From Idiomarina loihiensis (GTDB lineage Bacteria > Pseudomonadota > Gammaproteobacteria > Enterobacterales > Alteromonadaceae), in contig NZ_CP074112.1 of assembly GCF_024584785.1 (NCBI RefSeq), forward strand, positions 620,001 through 684,000: 64,000 nucleotides of DNA, read 5' to 3'. Made by a program: the position numbers and the translations under genes. Each line of letters opens with the position of its first letter. Position 1 is the first letter of the stretch. Below, piece after piece: positions 43,887 to 52,065 of the stretch. The notes under the pieces are model-generated. The model was not told the origin of the DNA, did not search any database, and saw only the letters and a list, made by a program, of their open reading frames with translations.

Positions 43887-45113
43887 ATGGATTTTTCTCC
43901 GAGTGCCAAGACCCTGCAATATCGGCAGCGGTTAATTGACTTTATGCGCGAGCATATTGAACCAATAGAAGCCAATTACCACAAAGAAAATCGCCGCTTG
44001 AACCCAGATGGGCAATGGCGTGATTGGCAAGTCGCCCCGATGATTCATGAGCTTAAACAACGTGCCAAAGCAGCTGGGCTATGGAATCTATTTTTGCCCG
44101 ACGCGGAACTCGGGGCAGGATTAACGACCCTCGAGTATGCGCCGTTAGCCGAGGTGATGGGGCATAGTTTAATTGCACCGGAAATTTTCAACTGCAATGC
44201 ACCTGATACCGGCAACATGGAGGTGTTGTATCATTTTGGCAGTGCCGCGCAAAAGCAACAATGGCTAACGCCCTTGCTTGCCGGTGAGATTCGTTCGGTT
44301 TTTTGTATGACAGAACCGGATGTTGCTTCATCAGATGCAACTAACATGCAAACGCAAATTACTGCCGATGGTGATGATATCGTTATTCATGGGCGTAAAT
44401 GGTGGTCTACTGGGTTAGGTCATCCACAGGCGAAGTTTGCCATAGTGATGGGCCTCACTAACCCGGAAGCAGCTAAACATCAGCGCCATAGTATGGTCAT
44501 TGTGCCGCTTGATACCCCCGGCGTCACCGTGGAACGAATGCTCCCTGCTTTTGGTGAGTATGATGCACCGTACGGTCATGGCGAAGTGCTTTTTGATCAA
44601 GTTCGAGTACCTAAGGCAAACTTAATTAGCAACTTGGGTGACGGGTTTAAGATAGCTCAGGGGCGGTTGGGGCCAGGCCGTATTCATCATTGCATGCGCG
44701 CCTTAGGGGCCGCCGAGAAGGCCCTTCAGTTATTTATGCAGCGAGGGGCTGAACGTATTGCGTTTGGCAAGCCGCTGTTGCAGCTTGGTGGTAACTTAGA
44801 ACGGGTTGCCGATATGCGGATAGCTATTGATCAAGCGCGACTGCTGACCTTTTATGCAGCATGGAAAATAGATCAAGTTGGGGCGATGAAAGCCCTTGCT
44901 GAAATTTCTGCAATCAAGGTCGCGGCACCTAATGCCTTGCAGATGGTGGTAGATGAAACCATTCAATTATTTGGTGGCGCAGGTATGAGCCATGATGTGC
45001 CGCTAACTGCTTTGTTTGCCGTAGCGCGCGCCTTACGCATTGCTGATGGTCCAGATGCTGTGCATCGAGCAACCATTGCTAAAGTTGAATTAGCTAAGTA
45101 TCGGGAGCGCTAA
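43887..45113 (+). CDS. Acyl-CoA dehydrogenase, ACAD10/11-like
   Basis: A 408-residue FAD enzyme. MTEPDVASSDATNM near 140 is the FAD/acyl-CoA signature, KWWSTGLGHP near 171 follows, and the C-terminal QLFGGAGMSHDVPL and ADGPDAVHRATIAKVEL are close to human ACAD11, whose ADGPDEVH element I recognise. ACAD10/11 in mammals are fused to an APH-type kinase and, with it, convert 4-hydroxyacyl-CoA to enoyl-CoA by phosphorylation and elimination; here the kinase is the next gene, with no gap. A palindrome of PsrA type upstream suggests induction by fatty acids. A role in ordinary beta-oxidation is less likely. Confidence 0.87.
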   Translation: MDFSPSAKTLQYRQRLIDFMREHIEPIEANYHKENRRLNPDGQWRDWQVAPMIHELKQRAKAAGLWNLFLPDAELGAGLTTLEYAPLAEVMGHSLIAPEIFNCNAPDTGNMEVLYHFGSAAQKQQWLTPLLAGEIRSVFCMTEPDVASSDATNMQTQITADGDDIVIHGRKWWSTGLGHPQAKFAIVMGLTNPEAAKHQRHSMVIVPLDTPGVTVERMLPAFGEYDAPYGHGEVLFDQVRVPKANLISNLGDGFKIAQGRLGPGRIHHCMRALGAAEKALQLFMQRGAERIAFGKPLLQLGGNLERVADMRIAIDQARLLTFYAAWKIDQVGAMKALAEISAIKVAAPNALQMVVDETIQLFGGAGMSHDVPLTALFAVARALRIADGPDAVHRATIAKVELAKYRER

Positions 45114-46202
45114 GTGCAACAAGAGCAACATGTGCAACAAGAGCAAGCATTAGAAGATAAAGCCGGTCAGGTTCGTCCCGGTGAAGAGCTACCTGAAGCT
45201 GAGCTACTAGCTTATTTACAGCAACATTTAGAGGGCCTAACTGGGCCGATGCAGGTGACCCAGTTTAGTGGTGGGGCTTCAAACTGGACTTACCGTCTAG
45301 CTTGCGCCAATGCCGATTTAATTTTGCGGCGGCCACCGGCTGGCACGAAAGCTAAATCAGCTCATGACATGGGCCGCGAGTTTCGTATTCAGCAAGCGCT
45401 GAAACCGGTTTATCCCTATGTGCCTAAAATGCGCCATTATTGTGCAGATGAAAGCATTATTGGGGCCGATTTCTATATCATGGATCGGCTGCATGGCATT
45501 ATTCCACGCAAAAATATGCCGCGCAATTTAGATTTATCCACCGCGCAAACACGCACCTTATGCCAACGTGCGTTAGACTGCCTCATAGAATTACATCAAG
45601 TTGACATTCATGCGGCCGGCTTGACGGATCTTGCTAAAGGTGAAGGCTACACAGAGCGCCAAGTGAGTGGTTGGAGTGAGCGCTATCGCCGCGCTAAAAC
45701 CTGGAATGTGCCATCGGGTAAAGGCATCATGCGGTGGCTAGCTGAACACATGCCAACCACCGAAACCATTTGTATGACCCATAATGACTTCCGCTTTGAT
45801 AATTTGGTGCTAGATAGCCAAGAGCCCACCAACATCATTGGGGTGTTGGATTGGGAACTGGCGACTTTGGGTAATCCATTAATGGATATTGGCAACAGCT
45901 TAGCCTATTGGATTCAAGCCGATGACGATGCTATTGCCCGTTCTACCAGGCGTCAGCCAACGCATTTGCCGGGGATGTTTACCCGTCAGCAAGTGGTTGA
46001 TTACTACTGTGACAAAATGCAGCTTGATGCATCAGATTTCGCTTTTTACGAGGTGTTTGGGTTGTTTCGGTTAAGTGTGATAGCGCAACAAATCTATTAT
46101 CGCTATCACCATGGTCAGACTCGTAATCCAGCTTTCAAGAATTTCTGGTTTTTGGTGAATTATTTGCATTGGCGCTGCCGCAAACGAATGAAACAAGGAT
46201 AA
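45114..46202 (+). CDS. APH-type phosphotransferase (ACAD11 kinase-domain homologue)
   Basis: A 362-residue aminoglycoside-phosphotransferase-fold kinase. QFSGGASNWTYRL near 50 is the nucleotide loop, LRRPPAGTKAKSAHDMGREFR and DESIIGADFYIMDRL match the kinase half of mammalian ACAD10/11, and HNDFRFDN near 222 and VLDWELATLGNPLMDIG near 244 are the catalytic and metal motifs. Start codon is GTG 45114, directly after the dehydrogenase stop. A repeat of QQEQ in the first 12 residues suggests a flexible or uncertain N-terminus. Probable substrate: 4-hydroxyacyl-CoA. Antibiotic resistance is very unlikely. Confidence 0.85.
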   Translation: MQQEQHVQQEQALEDKAGQVRPGEELPEAELLAYLQQHLEGLTGPMQVTQFSGGASNWTYRLACANADLILRRPPAGTKAKSAHDMGREFRIQQALKPVYPYVPKMRHYCADESIIGADFYIMDRLHGIIPRKNMPRNLDLSTAQTRTLCQRALDCLIELHQVDIHAAGLTDLAKGEGYTERQVSGWSERYRRAKTWNVPSGKGIMRWLAEHMPTTETICMTHNDFRFDNLVLDSQEPTNIIGVLDWELATLGNPLMDIGNSLAYWIQADDDAIARSTRRQPTHLPGMFTRQQVVDYYCDKMQLDASDFAFYEVFGLFRLSVIAQQIYYRYHHGQTRNPAFKNFWFLVNYLHWRCRKRMKQG

Positions 46203-46205
46203 TGC

Positions 46206-46958
46206 ATGCGTAAAACAATATTGATAACCGGCGCAAGCTCTGGATTAGGTGAGGGCATGGCCCGCGAATACGCTAAACAGGGGCGTGACCTCGCCCTATG
46301 TGCCCGCCGTACGGAACGTTTAGAGCAACTTAAAAGCGAAATAGCGCAACAGTATCCGAGCGTGAAAGTGTCCGTAAAAGCCTTGGATGTAAACGATCAT
46401 GATGCAGTGTTTCAGGTGTTTAAAGAGTTTCAACAGGAATTTGGTAGCATCGATAGAGTGATCGTGAATGCAGGCATGGGCAAAGGTGCATCGCTAGGAA
46501 CTGGCTATTTCTATGCCAATGTGCAAACCGCACAAACTAATTTTGTAGCTGCCTTGGCCCAATGTGAGGCGGCCTTAGAGATTTTCTACCAACAACAGCA
46601 TGGCCATTTGGTGACCATCAGTTCGATTAGTGCGTTACGAGGTATGCCGCGCGCCATGACCGTTTATGCCGCTACTAAAGCTGGCTTATTGGCACTGACC
46701 GAAGGGATTCGCGCTGATTTAATTAGAACCAAATCAAAGGTTAAAGTAAGCGCTATTTTACCCGGGTTTATACGCTCTGAAATTAACGAAAAAGTTAAGA
46801 ACACGCCCTTTATGGTGGATACTGAAACGGGCTGTAAGGCATTGGTGAAGGCGATTGAGCGAGAGCCGGTACAAGCTTATGTGCCCGGCTGGCCATGGGC
46901 GTTGATTGGCTTTTTAATGAAGCGTCTGCCGTTAAAGTGGGTGATGAAGTTAGGTTAA
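46206..46958 (+). CDS. Short-chain dehydrogenase/reductase
   Basis: A 250-residue classical SDR: TGASSGLGEG at 8-17 for NAD(P), NAGMG near 92, the catalytic Ser in TISSISALRG near 138 and Tyr/Lys in VYAATKAG near 155. The arginines after the second strand (CARRTERL) favour NADP(H). It follows the kinase gene after 3 nt, forming a three-gene operon. It may oxidise or reduce hydroxy/keto groups of the same acyl substrates. The last helix-rich 40 residues (PWALIGFLMKRLPL) look membrane-associated, as in lipid-active SDRs. Confidence 0.85.
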   Translation: MRKTILITGASSGLGEGMAREYAKQGRDLALCARRTERLEQLKSEIAQQYPSVKVSVKALDVNDHDAVFQVFKEFQQEFGSIDRVIVNAGMGKGASLGTGYFYANVQTAQTNFVAALAQCEAALEIFYQQQHGHLVTISSISALRGMPRAMTVYAATKAGLLALTEGIRADLIRTKSKVKVSAILPGFIRSEINEKVKNTPFMVDTETGCKALVKAIEREPVQAYVPGWPWALIGFLMKRLPLKWVMKLG

Positions 46959-46970
46959 CTCGTGTTAGCC

Positions 46971-47456
46971 CTAAGGCAGCGGGCAGTCTTCAGTGCGCTC
47001 GCTGCTTACCGCTAGGGTGAAGGGTTGACCTTGTTCATTACGGTAAATCACAGAACTTTTTGCCAACTGTAGGTCACCACGGCTATGACTGTGATGAATG
47101 ATGAGTTGGCCATGTTTAGCTAAGCTCACAGTCAGGCATTGGCCTTGCTCGGCAGTCGCGATACGTTGCCAATCGTTACTGAGTGGTTGGCGTAGCCAGA
47201 CTTCAAAGCCTTGCCATTGCTCACGTTTACCGCGTTGGCACTGGTAGACTTGAATTTCAGCGGCTACGGCAGACTGGTCGTTGGCTTTGAGTGGTAACAC
47301 CTGCAAGGCTTCGCAGGCGGCCGCGGTTGGCGGCTCTGGCTCAAAGACCCACCATTTGTATAACAATACCGACACAAACAGCACGGCTAAAGTGATCACT
47401 GCAGCAATAACCCATAACATCAGTCGGTTTGCAGCAGAACGTAATTTAGCCAGCAT
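46971..47456 (-). CDS. Hypothetical single-span membrane protein
   Basis: No family recognised. The 161-residue protein has a short basic cytoplasmic N-terminus, one helix (about 13-33, LMLWVIAAVITLAVLFVSVLLY) and a periplasmic domain with four cysteines in the part after the helix (CEAL, YQCQ, GQCLT, EDCPLP), which may form two disulfides. GGATAAAC precedes ATG 47456. It follows the pirin gene by 17 nt and is convergent with the SDR gene. Confidence 0.6.
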   Translation of the reverse strand: MLAKLRSAANRLMLWVIAAVITLAVLFVSVLLYKWWVFEPEPPTAAACEALQVLPLKANDQSAVAAEIQVYQCQRGKREQWQGFEVWLRQPLSNDWQRIATAEQGQCLTVSLAKHGQLIIHHSHSRGDLQLAKSSVIYRNEQGQPFTLAVSSERTEDCPLP

Positions 47457-47473
47457 TGTTTATCCTTTTTTGC

Positions 47474-48397
47474 TCAATCAGTATTAACATCGCCAAATCT
47501 TGGGTGGCCATTATCCCAATCTTGTTGTGCTTGCTCAACCCGTGCAAGCTCGGTGCTGACAAAATTCCAGCGCATAAACAGATGTTGACCAAATGGCTCA
47601 CCACCTAATACCAGCACTCGAGTATCTGCGGCAAGCTCTATTTCTAAATGGTCACGTTCACTGCCTAGATCCAGTAATTGATGGGCAGTAATGGGCTGGG
47701 TTAGTTCACTGTCCACCAGATATAAGCTGCCACTCACGATATAGATAGCATGTTCAAACGAGGGGTTAAGTGACAAGCTTAGCACTGTGGTACGAGGGGT
47801 GGTTAGGCTTAATGCCAGGCTTGGATGAAAACTTAGCGCAGGTGATTGCCAGCGCTGCTTCAGTAAACGGTCGTAATAGTCGCCAACAATTAGGGTGGCA
47901 GTGCATTCGCCTAGGGCAAACTGTGGCAAATCGCGATAGTGATCAAAGCGTGGGTAAGTTAGCTCATCAGCTGGGGGTAAGGCGGACCATAATTGCAGCC
48001 CATGCAAAGGCTGGGTGGGATTATCTTGCGCTATTTCGGCATGACTGATACCGCGGCCTGAGGTCATTAGATTTAACTCACCTGGGCGCAAGGCTTGTTG
48101 ATAACCTAAGCTATCATAGTGCATGAGTTCGCCCGAATATAACCAAGTTATCGTCTGTAGCCCAATGTGCGGATGAGGCGGGATATTGAAATCCTGATAG
48201 GCGGGCGTTGTTAGAGGACCGAAATGGTCTAAAAAACACCAAGGACCAATCATTCTTAGCTCTGCTTGCGGCACCACCCGCTGCACTTGCAACTGAGCGG
48301 TTAATGGCTTGGTTTTGCTATGCAGGATCTTTAATACACCGCCGCCTGGATTAGAGTCACATTCTTGTAAGTGCTGATCGTTGGCGCTTCTACTCAT
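47474..48397 (-). CDS. Pirin-family protein (bicupin)
   Basis: A 307-residue bicupin. PPHPHIGLQTITWLYSGELMHYDSLG and TSGRGISHAE carry the three His and one Glu that bind the metal in pirins; the second cupin near 200-290 lacks them, as usual. Bacterial pirins include quercetin 2,3-dioxygenase-like enzymes and redox-sensitive regulators. ATG 48397 was chosen for length; the frame is open to 48478, and in-frame ATGs upstream exist, but a good ribosome-binding site is not visible for any. It is probably transcribed with the 161-residue membrane protein gene. Confidence 0.85.
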   Translation of the reverse strand: MSRSANDQHLQECDSNPGGGVLKILHSKTKPLTAQLQVQRVVPQAELRMIGPWCFLDHFGPLTTPAYQDFNIPPHPHIGLQTITWLYSGELMHYDSLGYQQALRPGELNLMTSGRGISHAEIAQDNPTQPLHGLQLWSALPPADELTYPRFDHYRDLPQFALGECTATLIVGDYYDRLLKQRWQSPALSFHPSLALSLTTPRTTVLSLSLNPSFEHAIYIVSGSLYLVDSELTQPITAHQLLDLGSERDHLEIELAADTRVLVLGGEPFGQHLFMRWNFVSTELARVEQAQQDWDNGHPRFGDVNTD

Positions 48398-48537
48398 GGG
48401 CTTTACTCGCAAAGGGTAGCTAATATCGATAGCCATCAGTATGGCATTGGCCACGACAATAGTCGAATATCCACCCAAGAGGCTTTATTCGGCATCCAAA
48501 TTTAAGTAAGGTGAGGTCCTAACCTAAGGAGATAATC

Positions 48538-48717
48538 ATGATTTATGCAATCTTGATTCTAGTCATCGGGTTTGCCGCTATGTTGAGCGGCGTATGGGAG
48601 CACAACCTGGTGACCATTATTATTGGTTTAGTCATGCAAGCAGGTGGTGCAATCGGATTTTTTATCAGTTGGCGCAAAGCCGCTAAGCAAGGACATATAA
48701 ACAACAATGACAACTAG
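48538..48717 (+). CDS. Small membrane protein, 59 aa
   Basis: A 59-codon frame with AAGGAGAT 6 nt before the ATG. The product has two hydrophobic helices (about 2-19 and 24-44) separated by VWEHN, and a basic then Asn/Asp-rich tail. Not a family I recognise. Its last 11 nt overlap the start of the next small membrane protein gene, so the two are co-translated. Confidence 0.65.
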   Translation: MIYAILILVIGFAAMLSGVWEHNLVTIIIGLVMQAGGAIGFFISWRKAAKQGHINNNDN

Positions 48718-48991
48718 TATTGCGAAGCGAATTGCCGCATTGGCTGTAATTATAGTGGGGCTGTTGTTACTGGTGCTAGCACCAGCAGGCGATGCCACCT
48801 CAAGTTATCGGATTGTTGGCCTGTTAGTGGCTGCTGCCGGTGGCGCTTGGCTAGGGGCGCAACGACGAGATACCAGTGAGGTGACTGATGAACCTTATCA
48901 GCAGCCCGTATTGCGTTGGTATCAAGCACCGATTGTGTTGTTTCCCATTATCTTAGTGATTGTGGCAGGCTTAGTTTATTTGGCCATGTAG
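48707..48991 (+). CDS. Small membrane protein, 94 aa
   Basis: A 94-residue protein with three hydrophobic segments (about 9-25, 34-50, 75-93) and a polar loop between the second and third. ATG 48707 overlaps the preceding 59-codon gene. No family was recognised. It may work with the upstream peptide. An inverted repeat GAGCCC-TAACA-GGGCTC at 49047-49063 lies downstream but lacks a good T-run, so the end of the transcript is uncertain. Confidence 0.65.
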   Translation: MTTSIAKRIAALAVIIVGLLLLVLAPAGDATSSYRIVGLLVAAAGGAWLGAQRRDTSEVTDEPYQQPVLRWYQAPIVLFPIILVIVAGLVYLAM

Positions 48992-49080
48992 TTGTGCTGC
49001 CCGAGCTAAACTTGAGTAAAACAAAGACCTTTTGATTATTACTTTAGAGCCCTAACAGGGCTCATTTCACAGGATGAATT

Positions 49081-49488
49081 ATGGCGTTAACAACCCGATT
49101 AGTCATTTTGGCTGGTTTAATTGGCCTGATGTTTTATAACCTCAGCGACCAGCGCCTTGCCGCACTTATTATTGATTACCAGTTAGGCTGGTACAAGCTG
49201 GGCGTGCCACTTGCTTGGGGCTTGGTGTTGGGAGCCTTGCTGCAGTTGCTTGGGCTGAAGCAACTGCATAAATTTTTAGAGCCTATTACCTTTATTGCCG
49301 TATGTGTGATGACCATCGGATTAACTGGTGCGGCTGCTATTTTCGGTGCTCACCAAACGGCGATCTTGATGTTGCCGGCACTACAAATAGCCACCATAGG
49401 TTTGGGCGTTTATCTATTTGCCTATAGCTATGCGCGCTTTGCCGGAGCACGAGAATCGTCATCAACTGCCACAGGCAAGGATGAGTGA
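49081..49488 (+). CDS. Hypothetical four-helix membrane protein coupled to pxpA
   Basis: No family recognised. The 135-residue protein has four hydrophobic segments (about 5-20, 38-58, 66-88, 95-120) and a polar, serine/threonine-rich tail. Its TGA stop overlaps the pxpA ATG by one base (TGATG), so the gene is translationally coupled to the 5-oxoprolinase genes. A role in 5-oxoproline or other solute movement is possible from context only. AGGAT precedes ATG 49081. Confidence 0.65.
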   Translation: MALTTRLVILAGLIGLMFYNLSDQRLAALIIDYQLGWYKLGVPLAWGLVLGALLQLLGLKQLHKFLEPITFIAVCVMTIGLTGAAAIFGAHQTAILMLPALQIATIGLGVYLFAYSYARFAGARESSSTATGKDE

Positions 49489-50291
49489 TGCTATTGAACT
49501 GCGATATGGGCGAAAGTTTTGGCGCCTGGCAGATGGGCAATGATGCGGCAGTGATGCCGTACATTGATATGGCCAATATCGCCTGTGGCTTTCATGCGGG
49601 TAGCCCGGCCATCATGGCTGAAACCGTAGCTTTGGCGAAACAGCACCAAGTATTGATTGGCGCGCATCCGGCGTATCCAGATTTAGAAGGGTTTGGGCGC
49701 CGTTCGATGAGTTTTCAGCAAAGCGAATTAGCCGCCATTTTAACCTATCAGATAGGGGCTATGGAGGCTATTTGTGCACAACAAGGGGAGACTTTAGCTT
49801 ATGTTAAACCCCATGGCGCCTTGTATAACGATAAGCAAAGTCAACCGCATTTGTTTGAGACGGTCGTGCAAGTGCTAGCGGAGCGTAATCGTCATCGTCA
49901 GCAACCCTTGCGCTTAATGACCCTAGCTCCGTTAGTTTCGGCCGCAAACACCGCCGTTACTTGGCAGCAACAACTTGCTCACCGCTACGGCGTGCCGTTA
50001 TGGTTTGAGGCTTTTGCTGACCGGCGTTATGAGGCCAACGGTCAGTTACGTGCGCGGCGCCATGCCGATGCAGTGTTACAGACCAGCGCTGAGATTCTCA
50101 GCCAAGCCCAAGCGCTAGCCCAGCAACACCCCATTAACGCCAGTGATGGCAGTAGCATTCAGTTGCAGGCCGACACCTTGTGTGTGCATGGCGATAATGC
50201 TGAGTCCATAGCTACGGTAGCGGCTATTCGTAAAGCCCTCACCGAGATCACGCGGTCAACCACAGGTACGACCGCAGTCAAGCCGCAATGA
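49488..50291 (+). CDS. pxpA: 5-oxoprolinase subunit PxpA (LamB/YcsF family)
   Basis: A 267-residue subunit of the three-part ATP-dependent 5-oxoprolinase, which opens 5-oxoproline to glutamate. LLNCDMGESFGAW at the N-terminus, ANIACGFHAGSP, IGAHPAYPDLEGFGRR and YVKPHGALYN are the family's metal and active-site motifs. ATG 49488 overlaps the stop of the preceding gene; a GTG just before it is in frame but lacks family sequence. It overlaps pxpB by 4 nt (ATGA). The last 15 residues are low-complexity threonine-rich. Confidence 0.94.
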   Translation: MLLNCDMGESFGAWQMGNDAAVMPYIDMANIACGFHAGSPAIMAETVALAKQHQVLIGAHPAYPDLEGFGRRSMSFQQSELAAILTYQIGAMEAICAQQGETLAYVKPHGALYNDKQSQPHLFETVVQVLAERNRHRQQPLRLMTLAPLVSAANTAVTWQQQLAHRYGVPLWFEAFADRRYEANGQLRARRHADAVLQTSAEILSQAQALAQQHPINASDGSSIQLQADTLCVHGDNAESIATVAAIRKALTEITRSTTGTTAVKPQ

Positions 50292-51031
50292 CAGCAAGGT
50301 TATCAGACTCCCAGCAGCCCCTAGCACAGGTGGAAATAGCTGCCGCAGATGCCTTGTTGGTTCGTTTTGCGAACCGAATTGATCGCAAGATTAATGCGCA
50401 AGTATTGGCTTTGCGAGACGTACTGCAACAGCGACAGCAGAGCGGCCAGTGGCCTTGGCTGTTGGAGCTAGCACCGGCCTATCATAGTCTGCTGGTGCAT
50501 TTAGATATTCGCCACATCTTGCCCGATGCCGCTCAACATCAGATCCAGCAGCTGTTAGCACAGCCCGAGCTGGTGCTGCAGTTGCAGGCCGCAATGCCAG
50601 CCAGTAAGCCTGATACAATCCACCAGATTGACGTGTGTTACCACCCCAAATTAGCGGCTGATTTGCAAGTTATTGCCAGCGCTGCGAATTTGTCAGTAGC
50701 CGAAGTGATAGCTTTGCATACCCAACCCACCTACCATGTGTATGCATTGGGGTTTGCGCCACAATTTGCTTATTTAGGAGATGTGCCTGAACCACTGCGG
50801 CTGCCGCGTTTAGCCACCCCTCGACAACAGGTTCCAGCCGGGAGCGTGGCTATTGCCAATCAGCAAACAGCGATTTATCCGCGCACCTCGCCAGGTGGAT
50901 GGCAATTGATTGGACGAGCCGTAAGCTGGCCTCAGTTGCAAGCAGGTGATCAAGTTCGCTTCAGGTCGATTAGTTTAAGCCACTATCAACAAGCGGCAGC
51001 AGCCATTCACTCGGCGAGCGCGCGCGAATGA
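50288..51031 (+). CDS. pxpB: 5-oxoprolinase subunit PxpB (KipI family)
   Basis: A 247-residue subunit. The C-terminal cyclophilin-like half carries ALGFAPQFAYLGDVPEPLRLPR and PRTSPGGWQLIGR, the KipI-family signature; the N-terminal half has LLVRFANRIDRKINAQVL. With PxpC it forms the carboxyltransferase/phosphotransferase part of 5-oxoprolinase. Older names link it to inhibition of sporulation kinases in Bacillus, which does not apply here. Overlaps pxpA and pxpC by 4 nt each. Confidence 0.93.
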   Translation: MTARLSDSQQPLAQVEIAAADALLVRFANRIDRKINAQVLALRDVLQQRQQSGQWPWLLELAPAYHSLLVHLDIRHILPDAAQHQIQQLLAQPELVLQLQAAMPASKPDTIHQIDVCYHPKLAADLQVIASAANLSVAEVIALHTQPTYHVYALGFAPQFAYLGDVPEPLRLPRLATPRQQVPAGSVAIANQQTAIYPRTSPGGWQLIGRAVSWPQLQAGDQVRFRSISLSHYQQAAAAIHSASARE

Positions 51032-51990
51032 GCTTACGCATACTGCAATCTGGGCCGCTAACCACCCTGCAAGATTTTGGCAGATTTGGCTATCTACACC
51101 AGGGTATCAGTGTGGGCGGGCCTCTTGATGAGCAAGCTTTTCTGTGGGCTAATAGGTTGTTAAATAACCACTTTAATGCGGCCCAGTTAGAAATTACCTT
51201 GGGTGGCTTTCGTGCAGAATTTACCGCGGCTACGGCGTGGGTTGTGACAGGGGCTGAGCTGCCTATGAGCCTGAACGGTCAACCAGTGCCGGCGCAGCAG
51301 GTTCAACTGGCAGCGGCTGGTGACGTCCTGACGGTCGCACCGGGCGGAGTTGGCTTACGCGCTTACTTAGCTGTTGCTGGCGGCTTACTCGCCACGCCCC
51401 TCTACGGCAGCGTTGCTACCGTGGTGCGTGATGGCTTAGGAGGATTGCAGCAGCAGGGACAAGCAGTGCAAAGTGGCGATCAGATCGCTTACGCAACAGT
51501 GCCTGGTTATCGCACTCTGCTGGGGCGCCGCCCCGGGCGCAGCGTGGCGCCGCAGTTACCAACCGCAGCCACAGGCGCTCGCGACAAACCTGTTATTCTA
51601 GAGGTGATAGCTAGCGGACAGTATGCGCAGTTTGAACCGGAGCAACAGCAACTCTTTACGGATCAGCTGTACCAAGTGACGCCAGCCCAAGACCGGATGG
51701 GGGTGCGTTTAGCCGCAGCCGAGCCTTTGCAGTGGCCTCATGCACAAATCATTTCTGAGCCACTACCGGTCGGAGCTGTCCAAATTCCCCCCAACGGGCA
51801 ACCGATTGTGATGCTCAAAGACCGGCAAACGCTGGGCGGTTATCCTAAACTAGCAACCCTAACGTGGCGAGCTCAGAATACGCTGGCGCAATTGCCAGCG
51901 GCTACTGAAATACAATTTCGCTGGGTTAGCGCAACCGCGGCAGCGCGCCACTTGCAGCAGGTTTATCAATTCTTTCAGGTGCAGCGTTAG
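51028..51990 (+). CDS. pxpC: 5-oxoprolinase subunit PxpC (KipA family)
   Basis: A 320-residue subunit with TLQDFGRFGYLHQGISVGGPLDEQAF-type start (near residue 13), VTGAELPMSLNGQPV near 72, LRAYLAVAGG near 111 and QDRMGVRL and SEPLPVGAVQIPPNGQPIVMLKDRQTLGGYPKLA near 225-280, the KipA signature. It completes pxpABC, a translationally coupled operon. After a 75-nt gap glnS follows, so separate transcription of glnS is likely. Confidence 0.93.
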   Translation: MSLRILQSGPLTTLQDFGRFGYLHQGISVGGPLDEQAFLWANRLLNNHFNAAQLEITLGGFRAEFTAATAWVVTGAELPMSLNGQPVPAQQVQLAAAGDVLTVAPGGVGLRAYLAVAGGLLATPLYGSVATVVRDGLGGLQQQGQAVQSGDQIAYATVPGYRTLLGRRPGRSVAPQLPTAATGARDKPVILEVIASGQYAQFEPEQQQLFTDQLYQVTPAQDRMGVRLAAAEPLQWPHAQIISEPLPVGAVQIPPNGQPIVMLKDRQTLGGYPKLATLTWRAQNTLAQLPAATEIQFRWVSATAAARHLQQVYQFFQVQR

Positions 51991-52065
51991 GCCTTGCACC
52001 TATGCTAAGAACCTGCGATCATAGCGGTCATTTTTTCAGGTCTATTTACTGGAGACAACGAATCC

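Noticed and set aside
45114-46202. Aminoglycoside resistance kinase
   Set aside because: The APH fold is shared, but the sequence motifs and the adjacent acyl-CoA dehydrogenase match the ACAD10/11 kinase group.
49047-49063. Inverted repeat GAGCCC-TAACA-GGGCTC as terminator
   Set aside because: The stem is only 6 bp and a T-run is lacking on either strand, so it is not listed as a terminator.
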